A stretch of DNA of 64,000 nt from Congregibacter litoralis KT71 (GCF_000153125.2 NZ_CM002299.1:682809-746808); one strand, 5' to 3'. Positions 1-8,734 are shown, counted from the first letter of the stretch. The notes: generated by a model not told the origin, from the sequence alone. A program made the numbers and translations.

Positions 1-920
1 GTCGGTGACAGCGCGTTCCACTCCCGCGCTGCGTCCTCTGCAAGCGCTACCAGGGTGGCGTCGACAAGGTCCGGTCGCTGCATAGCGGCCCAGCGCATAA
101 ACGCGGCGTAATGATCGCGGAAAAACCCGCCGCCGGTGCCGAACTTTACGATGGCGTTGTCCAGATACTGTAGGTGCGCCTCCGGATCCTGAAGCGATGC
201 CCAGGCCGGGAATATCGTCACCAGTGTTTGAAGCCCCTCGAGTCCGACGGACAGCTTGCCCTCACTATTGCCGCGGAGTGCTGCCATGAGGTCGCGCTGG
301 CTGGTGTCGAGGTTGAGCATGCGTTCCGCGGTTTTGCGAAGGGCAATCCCACAGGCCTCGGGCAGACTGTGACGCACATCGCCAGAGTGGAATTTTCCCC
401 AGGTGTTGTAGGTGGAGAGACCGCCCGGCGGGTTACGACTCAGGCGCACGCCCTCCGTGGAGCAGGTCTGGGTCGCTTCGTCCGTACGGTCGGCGACATA
501 GACCTCGTCTCGCTCATCATCAAAACCCAGCAATACATAGCGGTGGCCGGGAAAGTGCACTTTGAACTTGCGGTAGTCCAGGTAGTAGATGTCGCCGGAG
601 AGCATGGTGGGGCGCCCGGCGATGACTTCCTGGCGAACATCCTCCCAGGCCTGATCATTGTCGGGATTGGCGGTTTCCCGATAGTCGATCCCCAGGGCAT
701 CCGTAACATCGGTCTCGAAGGAGGAGCCCCGGCCAAAACACATGTAGGGCGGGTCCGCATGGGCATAATCAAAGTACACGGCGTCCAGTCCCGAGCCAAG
801 GCCGAATACGACGCCTTCGTCGAGCGCCAAACCGGTGTAGTGGTAGATGAGATTGCGCATGGAGCCGCTGCCACAGTGACCGGCGGTGAGGTTTCGATAG
901 TTCTCAATAAGTACCCGCAT
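1..920 (-). CDS. BtrH N-terminal / DUF4872 domain protein (3' end outside window)
   Basis: About 306 codons read without a stop from ATG at 918-920 to the window edge, so the C-terminus is missing. An AGAGG ribosome site lies 7-8 nt upstream. The N-terminus carries the hallmark of the BtrH family: a Cys/His-containing GHCGSGSMRNLIYHY segment followed by VVFGLGSGLDAVYF. BtrH of butirosin synthesis moves an acyl group from a carrier protein to an amine. Homologues of this length, often with a C-terminal DUF4872 region, are common outside antibiotic clusters and their substrates are unknown. No carrier protein or synthase gene is visible nearby. It is the last gene of a minus-strand run with doxX and the ybcJ-like gene and is preceded by a 9-bp tandem repeat. 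The family call is firm; the function is unknown. Confidence 0.8.
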   Translation of the reverse strand, partial: MRVLIENYRNLTAGHCGSGSMRNLIYHYTGLALDEGVVFGLGSGLDAVYFDYAHADPPYMCFGRGSSFETDVTDALGIDYRETANPDNDQAWEDVRQEVIAGRPTMLSGDIYYLDYRKFKVHFPGHRYVLLGFDDERDEVYVADRTDEATQTCSTEGVRLSRNPPGGLSTYNTWGKFHSGDVRHSLPEACGIALRKTAERMLNLDTSQRDLMAALRGNSEGKLSVGLEGLQTLVTIFPAWASLQDPEAHLQYLDNAIVKFGTGGGFFRDHYAAFMRWAAMQRPDLVDATLVALAEDAAREWNALSP

Positions 921-940
921 CAAGGCCTCTCCATTTGCCC

Positions 941-985
941 TTTTTGCCCTTTTTGCCCTTTTTGCCCTTTTTGCCCTTTTTGCCC
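941..985. repeat. 9-bp tandem repeat, five perfect copies
   Basis: Five exact TTTTTGCCC units in a row (941-949, 950-958, 959-967, 968-976, 977-985), with a degenerate unit before them at 933-940. The array fills most of the gap between the doxX stop and the BtrH-family start, ending about 20 bp upstream of that start. Copy number could vary by slippage and change spacing upstream of the BtrH-family gene, but no promoter element is evident inside it. Confidence 0.9.
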
Positions 986-1004
986 GGGGTCCGGGATCAT
1001 GCGT

Positions 1005-1406
1005 CTAGGCTTCTTTCTGAGGCGTCACGCCGGCGACATACAGCAGCCCCGCCATGATGGCCATGTTCTTGATGAAGTTCTGCATCTCATGGGCTCGCTG
1101 CAGGCCTTCTTCCATGGCCCAAAAGTTGTGCATGTAGAGGCTGATCACCAATGTAAGTCCTGCCAGAACAAAAGCCATGATCTGGGTACGCCACCCCGCA
1201 ACAAGGCTGGCGCCACAGCCGAGCTGCAATACGATGGTCAGCACCAGCAGCGGTTGCACCAGGGGCACGTTGTGCTCCGTCATGTACTGCACCATGCCCG
1301 AGAAACCCGTGATTTTGGTAATCCCCGGTATGATGAAATACAGTCCGAGAAGGGCCCGTCCTGATAGCAGGAGCGTTCGTTGCACTACATCCATGGAAGT
1401 GTTCAT
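1005..1406 (-). CDS. DoxX family membrane protein
   Basis: 133-residue inner-membrane protein with four hydrophobic segments (about residues 10-30, 48-68, 75-92 and 110-128). It has the DoxX N-terminal signature GRALLGLYFIIPGITKITGF. DoxX family members are small four-helix proteins found with quinone or sulfur redox and oxidative-stress functions; the exact activity of this one cannot be read from sequence. The start ATG at 1404-1406 is 6 nt after the stop of the upstream ybcJ-like gene, and a GGGAC ribosome site overlaps that stop, so the two are probably co-transcribed. A second DoxX protein is encoded at 61890-62396. Confidence 0.85.
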   Translation of the reverse strand: MNTSMDVVQRTLLLSGRALLGLYFIIPGITKITGFSGMVQYMTEHNVPLVQPLLVLTIVLQLGCGASLVAGWRTQIMAFVLAGLTLVISLYMHNFWAMEEGLQRAHEMQNFIKNMAIMAGLLYVAGVTPQKEA

Positions 1407-1412
1407 GTGTCC

Positions 1413-1625
1413 CTAAACCAGCTGGAGTTGATGGGTTTCGGCGCGGAACTCGATGACATCGCCGTTATGCATTTTGCGCCCCTTGCGCGTTTCCACCTCA
1501 CCATTCACCGATACCTGTCCGTCACCGATAAGTAACTTGGCTTCGCCGCCCGTAGCCACCAGTCCCTCGAACTTGAGGATCTTGTACAACTCTACGGGTT
1601 CGCGGGTAATTTCGATGATGCGCAT
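1413..1625 (-). CDS. ybcJ: YbcJ-like S4 RNA-binding protein
   Basis: 70-residue protein consisting almost entirely of one S4 fold: the EGLVATGGEAKLLIGDGQV and VNGEVETRKGRKMHNGDVIE blocks match E. coli YbcJ in order and total length. S4 domains bind structured RNA; YbcJ is thought to act on RNA but its target is not established. The chosen ATG at 1623-1625 gives the canonical MRIIEI start and has an AGGA ribosome site. An upstream in-frame extension of 21 codons is possible but does not match the family. First gene of the minus-strand run leading into doxX. Confidence 0.85.
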   Translation of the reverse strand: MRIIEITREPVELYKILKFEGLVATGGEAKLLIGDGQVSVNGEVETRKGRKMHNGDVIEFRAETHQLQLV

Positions 1626-1775
1626 GGCAGTCCTGAGATGGTGAAAGAATCTTTGCCAGAGTGTACCCATCACCGACGGGGAAGACACGGTATTCTCCCG
1701 GGGCAGCCGTTGAGTATGTCTGGTGGCGCGACGGGCCTTTTGCTAAGTTAGGCTCAGAATCTATCGAGCGACCCC

Positions 1776-4052
1776 ATGAGTTTATTCAGCGAGTTACATC
1801 GCAGGAACGTAGTCCGTGTTGGCGTCGCCTACGCCGTTGTGGCCTGGTTGATTCTGCAGGTGGCCGATGTGGTCATGGAGAACATCGGCGCCCCCGCCTG
1901 GGTCATGCAGGCGCTCTTGTTTCTTTTAATCCTCGGTTTGTTGCCGGCGCTGATTTTTGCCTGGGTTTTTGAGCTCACCCCCGACGGAATCAAGCGCGAG
2001 TCAGAGATCGAAGAAGGGGTCTCTGTCGTGCACCAAACCCGTCGCAAGCTCGACACCCTCATCATTGCCACCCTGGCCGTGGCGGTGGTCTATCTCTTTT
2101 GGGAGGGTCGACTGAGAGATCCGTCGTCCGATACACCCGCGGTCGCTCAGGAAACGTCCTCGATTCCGACAAAAGCGCAAATTGCGGCGCAAACAGGTAT
2201 GGATGCCCTGCGCCAGCAGCTTGACGCCGATGCGGCAGCCAAAGCATCACCTGCGTCCTCGGACGAAACGTCCATTGCGGTACTTCCCTTTGTAAACTTG
2301 TCTTCGGATCCCGAGCAGGAGTATTTCTCCGATGGGATTTCGGAAGAGCTCCTCAATGTTCTTGCCCAGATTCCCGCGCTCCGCGTTGCCGCGCGAACCT
2401 CCTCGTTTCAGTTTAAGGGTGACAACCGGGATATCAGTGAGATTGCGGCCTTGCTCAAGGTTGGCCATGTTCTCGAAGGCTCTGTGCGCAAGGCCGGCAC
2501 TCGCCTGCGAATCACTGCGCAGCTCATAGAGGCCGAGGGCGGGTATCACCTGTGGTCCGAGACCTACGATCGCGAGCTTGAGGACATCTTTGCGATTCAG
2601 GATGAGATCTCCGCCGCCATTGCCGATGCGCTGCGGGCCGAGCTGGCCCTGGATGAGGCGATGAAGCCCGGCGCCAGTCGCGTGGCCGCCAACACCCCCG
2701 CCTACGAGGCGTTCTTGAAGGGTCGTGCGCTGATCAACCAGCGCGGTCAGCAAGCCATCAGCGAAGGGGTAGAGCAGCTGGAGCGATCGGTGCGCCTGGA
2801 TCCTGGCTACGCGCCGGCGCGCGCCCAACTGGCCATCGGCATTGCCCTGCTGGCTAACTCATCCGGCACCTACGGCGATCTCAGCGTAGAGGAAGTTAAT
2901 GAACGTGCCGGCGAGCAGATAGCAGCAGCGGAGGCTCTGGACAATGATTTTGCGGAGCTCTGGGCGGCGCGGGCGATGCTTTCGAGGATTAACTTCGACA
3001 ATCGGGGCTACCTGGAAAACAGCGAGCGGGCCCTTGCCATCCGGCCTAACTATTCCGATGCATTAAACTGGCGTGTCAACGGTCTTAACAGCCTGGGCAT
3101 GTGGGCGGAAGCCTCCGAGGCTCGAGAGGCTTTGTTGCAACTCGATCCCTTAAGCGTGGTGGGGCGCCTGAACGCCGTAGGTTTTATTGCCGGTGAGGGA
3201 CAGCCGGAGCGGGCCATGGCCATTGCGCGATCCATCGCACCCCAGTCCCAATGGGCCAGCCACGTGGCACAGGCGAGGGTGTATCGTGCGGAGCAGCGTG
3301 ATGACCGACAGCTGGAACAACTGCTCCTTGCCTACGCTCTTGATGCCAGTGACTTGTTGGTAAATTTTCTAATGTCTGATCTGTTGGTGGACAGCGGTCT
3401 GATTGATGAGGCCTTGCGCATCGACCGCACCGTGCGCCCCTGGGTGTTGTTGGACGCTAATCGCTTTGAGGAGGCGGAGGAGGCGCTTCGCGAGGCCTTG
3501 CGGGCCGATGCCGATTCCCTGGAGATTGTTACGAGTCTGGCCGCCAGCATCTATTTTCAGGGTCGCTATGGCGAGGCGGTCGAGCTTTGGCAGCGGGCCC
3601 TCGTGCCCTCGAAGTTTGGCGAGGCGGTGTACGCAAATGGCGGCTTGGAGAACACCGCGAGATTGGTTCATGCGCTTCAGCAAATGGGTGAAGATGATCA
3701 GGCGGCCAAGCAGTTGGAGGTGCTTCGTGCGTTCAGAGCAAGCTTCGGCGAAGAGAGCGTGCAAGCCCGCTATTGGTTTCTTGGTGAGGCAAATATGGCC
3801 CTGCTTGCGGGCGACCGAGACGCTGCACTCAAGGCCCTGCAGCGAGCGGATGAAGAGGGCCTCGCGGATGTGGATGCCCTGAATGAGCCCATACTGAACA
3901 CGATCCGCGATGAACCGGTTTTCGAAATCGTTCGCCAGAACGTCGCTTCTCGCGCGGTGGAGAACCGCGAAAAAGTAGTGACCCTCATTTGCGAGAACAA
4001 CCCGGTGCCCGACCACTGGCGACCCCTGGAGTCCAGCTGCACGAATGGTTGA
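1776..4052 (+). CDS. Membrane-anchored TolB-like/TPR protein
   Basis: 758 residues. Two hydrophobic helices near the N-terminus (about 14-33 and 41-65) and a third at 92-108 place it in the inner membrane. A FlgO/TolB N-terminal-like alpha/beta domain begins at SIAVLPFVNLSSDPEQEYFS (166-185), as in adenylate-cyclase-associated TPR proteins. From about residue 310 to the end the chain is helical TPR-like repeats. The N-terminus MSLFSELHRRNVVRVGVAY is a recurring form in marine gammaproteobacterial TPR proteins. No cyclase, kinase or DNA-binding domain is present, so it may be the sensory or scaffold part of a signalling family that has lost its output domain. Its partner is unknown. It appears monocistronic. 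Confidence 0.75.
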   Translation: MSLFSELHRRNVVRVGVAYAVVAWLILQVADVVMENIGAPAWVMQALLFLLILGLLPALIFAWVFELTPDGIKRESEIEEGVSVVHQTRRKLDTLIIATLAVAVVYLFWEGRLRDPSSDTPAVAQETSSIPTKAQIAAQTGMDALRQQLDADAAAKASPASSDETSIAVLPFVNLSSDPEQEYFSDGISEELLNVLAQIPALRVAARTSSFQFKGDNRDISEIAALLKVGHVLEGSVRKAGTRLRITAQLIEAEGGYHLWSETYDRELEDIFAIQDEISAAIADALRAELALDEAMKPGASRVAANTPAYEAFLKGRALINQRGQQAISEGVEQLERSVRLDPGYAPARAQLAIGIALLANSSGTYGDLSVEEVNERAGEQIAAAEALDNDFAELWAARAMLSRINFDNRGYLENSERALAIRPNYSDALNWRVNGLNSLGMWAEASEAREALLQLDPLSVVGRLNAVGFIAGEGQPERAMAIARSIAPQSQWASHVAQARVYRAEQRDDRQLEQLLLAYALDASDLLVNFLMSDLLVDSGLIDEALRIDRTVRPWVLLDANRFEEAEEALREALRADADSLEIVTSLAASIYFQGRYGEAVELWQRALVPSKFGEAVYANGGLENTARLVHALQQMGEDDQAAKQLEVLRAFRASFGEESVQARYWFLGEANMALLAGDRDAALKALQRADEEGLADVDALNEPILNTIRDEPVFEIVRQNVASRAVENREKVVTLICENNPVPDHWRPLESSCTNG

Positions 4053-4136
4053 GCGGCTCCTTCGCAGGGTGATTCCTCAGCGGTGCTGTCACCGTGCAGC
4101 CATTAAGTCCTTATTCAGTACCTTTGGGAGAAGACC

Positions 4137-4838
4137 ATGCGGGATGCGCTTTTAGCGGTGACTTTTCTGGCGGGTGTTGCCCTTTGCAACATCACCTACG
4201 CCCAAGCAATCAATGGCGAGGAGGCCTGCGCGTCCCTGCAGCGGCCCAACATCGATTGTGCCTGTGTGGCCCAACGGATCGCAGCCTACAACGAGCTGTC
4301 ACCTAACGCAGCGGCGGTGGCGGTCATTGATCAGGGGTATTTGTATGCACTCTGAAAAGAAAACAGCTACGAGGCCAGCCTGGAGCCTGCCTTCAAAGAT
4401 CCCATGAGCGCCATGGGTATCATGATGGCTTACGAGTCCCTCGGTGGTCGCCCCGAGAACGTCACTGATTACGAAAAGGACTGTGTCATTGCCGGCGCGC
4501 CTAAACCCAGCTTGCAGCCCTCGGCGTCATTTCCTGCTCTGGAGCAATATATTGCCGGCTGTACCCGCGCCACGGGTGATGGGCGTTTCTGTGCCTGTGA
4601 TGGAGGCCGAAAAGCGGCGCGTTTGGACGAGGCGGAGTTTGAGGCCTACTACCGCTCATTCTCAGATTACAGTGATGACGAGGCACGGACTCTGGATGAA
4701 CTCGCAGCCATGCGGGGTAAGGCCATGGACATGTCCCCGGCGGATTTTCAGGCGCTGCAAAATAGTGCCCGAGCAAAGCTCGCAGATTTCAATGATCTGG
4801 ATGCAAACTATTGCTCGGCGCTGTTATGGGCTGAGTAG
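4137..4838 (+). pseudogene. Secreted CxC-motif protein interrupted by an in-frame TGA
   Basis: An ATG at 4137 with a GGGAG ribosome site opens a frame with a signal peptide (MRDALLAVTFLAGVALCNIT, cleavage near AQA). It stops at TGA 4353-4355 after 72 codons. The same frame continues uninterrupted from 4356 to 4838 (KENSYEASLEPAFKDPMSAM and on). Without the TGA the product would be 233 residues plus one. The two halves look related: each has a Cys-Ala-Cys motif (IDCACVAQR before the stop, RFCACDGGR after it). No frameshift is needed, only one changed codon. A nonsense mutation or a sequencing error is most likely; selenocysteine is possible but nothing supports it. Not assigned to a known family. 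Confidence 0.7.
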
Positions 4839-4869
4839 TCGGCTGAGTCGCGGGCTGCATAGGTAGCCA

Positions 4870-4888
4870 AGGGCTGAGTAACAGCCCT
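4870..4888. terminator. Possible stem between convergent genes
   Basis: AGGGCTG and CAGCCCT form a perfect 7-bp stem with a 5-nt loop. It lies between the converging ends of the CxC gene (4838) and the gene ending at 4917. No T-tract follows on either strand, so termination activity is uncertain. Confidence 0.3.
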
Positions 4889-4916
4889 CGGCCCCGGAAG
4901 CTAACAAGCTAACGAT

Positions 4917-5822
4917 CTATCGACCGAATAGCTTGCCGAAGGCCTTATCCAGCGCGCTGTCGACCTTTTCGTCCGTTTCGGCATCTATCTCCTGCTCGGC
5001 ACTATCGCCCAAACGGTCGCTTTGGCGATTAACCTTGTCACCGATGGCGCCCATAACGCTGCCAAAGAGGCCTTTCTTGGGTTCCTCGCCACTGCTGTCC
5101 GCCGTGCCGCTGGCGTCGGTGTCCGCGGGGGCTCCCTGCGACATGCTGCCCAACATGGCGCCTATCCCCTGGAGGTTGAGAGGCTCTGCGGGAAGCTCGA
5201 AGCGCGAGGGATCAATGCTGTCGCTGTTGATGTTCGTGACGGTCATTTCCTGACCGTAGCGTAAAAGTCCCGAATCGATATCCGTCAGGGCCTTCTGCAT
5301 GGACGCAGTGCTGTCCGCTGTGCCCTCGGAGGTCAGCTTTGAAGCAACGCCGATCATTAAAAACATCCCGTCACGAAACTCCAGCGCACGGGGATCATCA
5401 GAAAGCACCAGTTCTTCCGTTTGCTCGTTGCCGTTTTCATCGATAAAGCTAAGCTCGTAAACCTCGCCCTTGATTCCCGCAACAACCTCGGTACGTCCGG
5501 TTTTGTCCAGGGACCCGATTTCTGAGTTGAACTGCGCCGGGACCGCCGTTGTCACGCCTGCCCCCATGCCCTTCATGGCTGAGCCGGCGTCAATCACGAG
5601 GGTGCGTCCATCCTGCTCCATGACCGTGTAGATGGAGCCGTCGCGGACCACCGCGTAGCCTTCCTGGCCGGGAATGCCGACGCGCAGATACTTGTCGGTG
5701 TATTCAAAGGTAGAGGAGGAGCCATCTTTGGCGGTGATGGTCGCCGAGCCGGCGGAGGCTTCCATAACCAGCAATGGAGAGACACTGAGAAGCAGGGAGA
5801 GAGAGATCGTATTGGCGTTCAT
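4917..5822 (-). CDS. Secreted protein of unknown function
   Basis: 301 residues with a signal peptide (about 1-25, cleavage near ASA-GSA). The mature part has beta-rich sequence with repeated TITAKDGSSSTFEYTDKYL and YELSFIDENGNEQTEE stretches, suggestive of a lipid-carrier or DUF4412-like barrel fold, but no motif is decisive. The C-terminal quarter is acidic and low complexity (Ser/Asp/Glu/Gly), then KKGLFGSVMGAIGDKVNRQSD and a short amphipathic helix ending KAFGKLFGR. The start is supported by TGAGG about 9 nt upstream. It converges on the broken CxC gene and diverges from the rhodanese gene. Likely periplasmic; function unknown. Confidence 0.6.
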   Translation of the reverse strand: MNANTISLSLLLSVSPLLVMEASAGSATITAKDGSSSTFEYTDKYLRVGIPGQEGYAVVRDGSIYTVMEQDGRTLVIDAGSAMKGMGAGVTTAVPAQFNSEIGSLDKTGRTEVVAGIKGEVYELSFIDENGNEQTEELVLSDDPRALEFRDGMFLMIGVASKLTSEGTADSTASMQKALTDIDSGLLRYGQEMTVTNINSDSIDPSRFELPAEPLNLQGIGAMLGSMSQGAPADTDASGTADSSGEEPKKGLFGSVMGAIGDKVNRQSDRLGDSAEQEIDAETDEKVDSALDKAFGKLFGR

Positions 5823-6050
5823 AGGTAACCTCAGGATTCGGATGCTGTGTTATCAGCCACGGGATGAATCGTTAACCGGAATATTCGTTTTGCCGCGGCA
5901 CTTTTTCAAAGCCTGACTGATGATACTTGCTGATTATGCAAACGAAAACCGTGGGGACCTGTTATTTCAACCCCTTGCTTCGGCCATTGTCTCCCTCAGG
6001 GGCAGGGTAACAAGGCATAATTACCTCACCATCTTAAAGGAGTATTCAGC

Positions 6051-6413
6051 GTGTATAAATTCATTGGAGCCGCTGTCATGGCCGTAATGCTTGTTGCCTG
6101 CGGCAAGGGGCAGGACGCAGAAAAGCTGGCGTTTGCGGCGGTCGAGCAGGGCGCCCTGCTGGTGGATGTGCGAACGGCAGAGGAGTTTGCGAGCGGTCAT
6201 TTGCCTGGGGCAATCAACATTCCCCACGGGGAAATCGTTGAGGGGCTTGCCGCGCTCCAGACACCCAAATCTGCCAGGGTAGTACTGTATTGCCGCAGCG
6301 GGAATCGCTCAGGCATCGCGACAAAAAGTCTGACAGAGGCCGGATTCTCCAAGGCGATGAATGCCGGTGCTTACCCGGCGCTGAAGCCCGTCTGGGATGC
6401 GGCAGGATCCTGA
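6051..6413 (+). CDS. Rhodanese-domain lipoprotein
   Basis: 120 residues from a GTG start that is fixed by a strong AAAGGAG (6036-6042) 8 nt upstream. The N-terminus is a lipoprotein signal with lipobox LVAC and Cys18, so the protein should be anchored in the cell envelope facing the periplasm. The rest is a single rhodanese domain: VDVRTAEEFASGHLPGAINI and the catalytic loop YCRSGNRSG with the active Cys at about residue 81. Single-domain rhodaneses transfer sulfur or handle persulfides; a periplasmic location suggests detoxification or thiol chemistry. Its stop lies 20 bp from the stop of the convergent metallophosphoesterase gene. Confidence 0.85.
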   Translation: MYKFIGAAVMAVMLVACGKGQDAEKLAFAAVEQGALLVDVRTAEEFASGHLPGAINIPHGEIVEGLAALQTPKSARVVLYCRSGNRSGIATKSLTEAGFSKAMNAGAYPALKPVWDAAGS

Positions 6414-6433
6414 TCGGTGGAGCGAGCCTTGTC

Positions 6434-7468
6434 TTATTCGGCGGGGCAATCTTTGGGATCCAGGCAGAGACTTTCACCGTTGAGGGGTCGCTTGCCGGTT
6501 TTATCGAGAATGCCCGACATCTTTAAATTGGCGATATGTGCGCCGGCGTCGTCCACGGTTACCCAGACCACCTGATCCATGGAGAGGCCTGCATCGGGGA
6601 GGAATACGCCGCCCGTCGTGGCAAGGCGGATGTAGTCCCGACCCTGACGCGTCTCAAGCTGGTAATTGTGTCGATGGCCGTGAAAGACCGTGTAGGGTCG
6701 ATCCTTCAGGGCGTCTTCGACGGACTGCCAACTCGCCATGTCATCGTTGGCCCAGGGGGCCTTGTGCATGAGCAAAAAGGTCCAGCGGACATCCTCGTGG
6801 TTGGCAATGGCATTGCGCATGTAATCAGCCTGCGCCGTGGATATCATCCCGGTTTCGTCCTCCGGTAGATTGGCATACTCGGTCTTCGCAAAAGCATCCC
6901 AGCCTGAGCTGTTGGCAACCTCGATGGCATCAAGGCGAAGCTGCGCGATCTCCTCAAGGCGTTCCAGGGAGTGGTCTTCTGTATCAAAGATCAGAAACAG
7001 TACATCGCGATAGCGCACATGGTAATAGCGGGGTCCGTTCCGCTCCTCCCAGGCCTCACGAAGCACCCCATCCAACAGATCGTGGTTCCCACCGGTGTAG
7101 AGCACGGGAGCGTCTGCTTTGCCTGCGCGCTCGTCAAAGGACTGCCACTGCCGGTCGATTTCCCCTCTGTTTTCGCTGCCTTCGATTAAATCCCCCACAT
7201 TGACAATGAGCTCCGGGCGCAGGAGGTTCATCTGTGCGACGGCGACATTGAAAACGTCCTCACGTTCTCCACCGGTCAGGTCTGAGAACACCGCGAAGCG
7301 CAGGGTGTCGTCGTCGTAACTCGGGGTCGACTTTGTCCAGGGATAGGGGCCCGTGTTTATGGCGTGCTCAAAGGAGCCCCCGGGTTCTTTGACCGTGCTC
7401 CCACAGGCCGTCAGCAAAAGCACCATAATGATGACCGGTAATTTTTTAACAAGAGCAAAATTTTTCAT
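6434..7468 (-). CDS. Metallophosphoesterase lipoprotein
   Basis: 344 residues. A lipobox LLTAC with Cys22 predicts a lipoprotein. The calcineurin-like phosphoesterase motifs follow in order: FAVFSDLTGG (about 59-67), NVGDLIEG (90-97), YTGGNHD (124-130), LLMHKAPW (about 232) and FHGHRHNY (about 265). The first motif is normally D-x-H; here it is D-L-T, so one metal ligand of site 1 appears replaced, while the others are present. The substrate is probably a phosphate ester in the periplasm but cannot be named. The gene is monocistronic and convergent with the rhodanese gene. Confidence 0.8.
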   Translation of the reverse strand: MKNFALVKKLPVIIMVLLLTACGSTVKEPGGSFEHAINTGPYPWTKSTPSYDDDTLRFAVFSDLTGGEREDVFNVAVAQMNLLRPELIVNVGDLIEGSENRGEIDRQWQSFDERAGKADAPVLYTGGNHDLLDGVLREAWEERNGPRYYHVRYRDVLFLIFDTEDHSLERLEEIAQLRLDAIEVANSSGWDAFAKTEYANLPEDETGMISTAQADYMRNAIANHEDVRWTFLLMHKAPWANDDMASWQSVEDALKDRPYTVFHGHRHNYQLETRQGRDYIRLATTGGVFLPDAGLSMDQVVWVTVDDAGAHIANLKMSGILDKTGKRPLNGESLCLDPKDCPAE

Positions 7469-7664
7469 CGTGACGCTCGCTAATGCGGTTTCCTGAACAG
7501 AATCTATCGGGGAAGCTTAGCGCCCCGGCGTTTTTGAGACCACTGCATTCCCCGGGGTTTCTGCACGCTCCCTTCTGGTGGCGAGCGACCGGGGCTTTTG
7601 CTACGGACATTGCCGGGCCCCACGTTTTACAATCAAACTTTTCCTCATAGAGCAGGAGCTATTC

Positions 7665-8138
7665 GTGCAAAAAGAGCAGAAAGCGAGAATCTCAACTCTT
7701 GGGAGGCCGTTGAAAGCGGTCCTGTCCACCCTGCTGACGGTGCTCGTCTTGATGTTCAGTAGCATCAGCTCTGCTGACGACATTGACGGGGTGCGCGCAG
7801 CCGTCTTCGATTACTTTGAGGGGATCAATGAGGTCAGCGAAGTTCGTTTGAAACGGGCTTTCGCCGATACCGCGGCACTGAAAAGCGTCGGCGAAAAGGG
7901 AGACCTCCGCGTGGAACCCATCTCGGCCGCCATCGGTCGTTGGCTGGCGGGGACCGCAAAGCAGCGACGGGGCAGCATTGTGTCCGTCGATCTGTCGGGC
8001 TATCCCATAGCGAGGGTTGTCTTTGATTTTGATGGCGCCTACACCGACTTTCTGACCCTCGCAAAGCTCAAGGGGCAATGGAAGATTATCGACAAGGTCT
8101 TTATCGCCACGCCGTCGTGCTGCGAGTCGGATCGATGA
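7665..8138 (+). CDS. Secreted NTF2-like (lumazine-binding-like) protein
   Basis: 157 residues from GTG at 7665, chosen because CAGGAG lies 7 nt upstream and the resulting N-terminus is a signal-peptide-like stretch (TLLTVLVLMFSSISSA). A longer in-frame start at 7578 has no such support. The mature part shows the NTF2/putative lumazine-binding pattern: an initial helix (VRAAVFDYFEGINEVSEV), AFADTAALKSVGEKGDLRVE, then strands ending in LKGQWKIIDKVFI. Such proteins are small cone-shaped binding proteins or hydrolases; the ligand is unknown. The TGA stop overlaps the ATG of the next gene (ATGA at 8135-8138), so the pair is translationally coupled. Two Cys sit at the extreme C-terminus (SCCESDR). 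Confidence 0.65.
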   Translation: MQKEQKARISTLGRPLKAVLSTLLTVLVLMFSSISSADDIDGVRAAVFDYFEGINEVSEVRLKRAFADTAALKSVGEKGDLRVEPISAAIGRWLAGTAKQRRGSIVSVDLSGYPIARVVFDFDGAYTDFLTLAKLKGQWKIIDKVFIATPSCCESDR

Positions 8139-8734
8139 TCAGCAGCTTTACTCTCCGACGTCTTGTGCTCACCGGTGTTCTGCTGATGTTCGGTGCACAC
8201 CTGCTTGCCCTGCTACTCTCCGGGCAAAGCGCCATGAGTACGCCCATCAGTCAGCTGAGCAGAGCCTCGGGCAGCGGTGGTATACATACGGGCGGCTTGA
8301 TTCTGCTGGCGTTGGTGCAGCTGGCGGTTGCAGTCTTGCTGTCCCGCACGGGGTGCCGGTCCCGTCTGTGGACGGCGGCGGTGTGGCTGACGGTTTTCAA
8401 CGGTGCCTGCCTGCTGTTCATTGCCATGTATTTTTTACGGGCACCCGCGTCCCTGCTTTTTGGCCCCGATGCCAATGACCCCCTGGCGGTCCTGGCGAGC
8501 AGCGTCGGTGTGATAATGGGCTTGCTCCAAAAGGACCTGCGCCAAATCGCACCCCGCTGTGCACGTTACAACGCTGTGTTTTTTGTGCTGTGGTTGGCGC
8601 TGATTCCTGTCATACCGTTTATCGATGGCGCCTGGCTGGGTGCCTATGAACGGACTGTAGGCGCTATCTTGCTTGCGTGGCTGGCAATGCTGGCGCTCCT
8701 GTGTCCCGACGGCTCGAGCGCCACCAGAGCCTAG
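8135..8734 (+). CDS. DUF998-type integral membrane protein
   Basis: 199 residues from the ATG that overlaps the preceding stop codon. Six hydrophobic helices alternate with short loops (about 10-28, 48-68, 78-98, 115-135, 145-163 and 170-188). The pattern TPISQLSRASGSGGIHTGGL after the first helix is typical of DUF998 proteins, where a short conserved Ser-rich loop follows TM1. The function of the family is unknown. Coupling to the exported NTF2-like protein suggests the two work together at the membrane. The coding end is followed by a short imperfect direct repeat (AGCTGCCTAAAG, twice). Confidence 0.7.
   Translation: MISSFTLRRLVLTGVLLMFGAHLLALLLSGQSAMSTPISQLSRASGSGGIHTGGLILLALVQLAVAVLLSRTGCRSRLWTAAVWLTVFNGACLLFIAMYFLRAPASLLFGPDANDPLAVLASSVGVIMGLLQKDLRQIAPRCARYNAVFFVLWLALIPVIPFIDGAWLGAYERTVGAILLAWLAMLALLCPDGSSATRA

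Noticed and set aside
174..1364. 396-codon open frame across 174-1364 (+)
   Set aside because: It runs antisense through the BtrH-family gene, the 9-bp repeat (giving a FCP-like peptide repeat) and doxX; the minus-strand genes have family motifs and ribosome sites.
4353..4355. Selenocysteine codon
   Set aside because: No sign of a SECIS hairpin was recognised after the TGA and the surrounding residues do not match a known selenoprotein; nonsense mutation or error is simpler.
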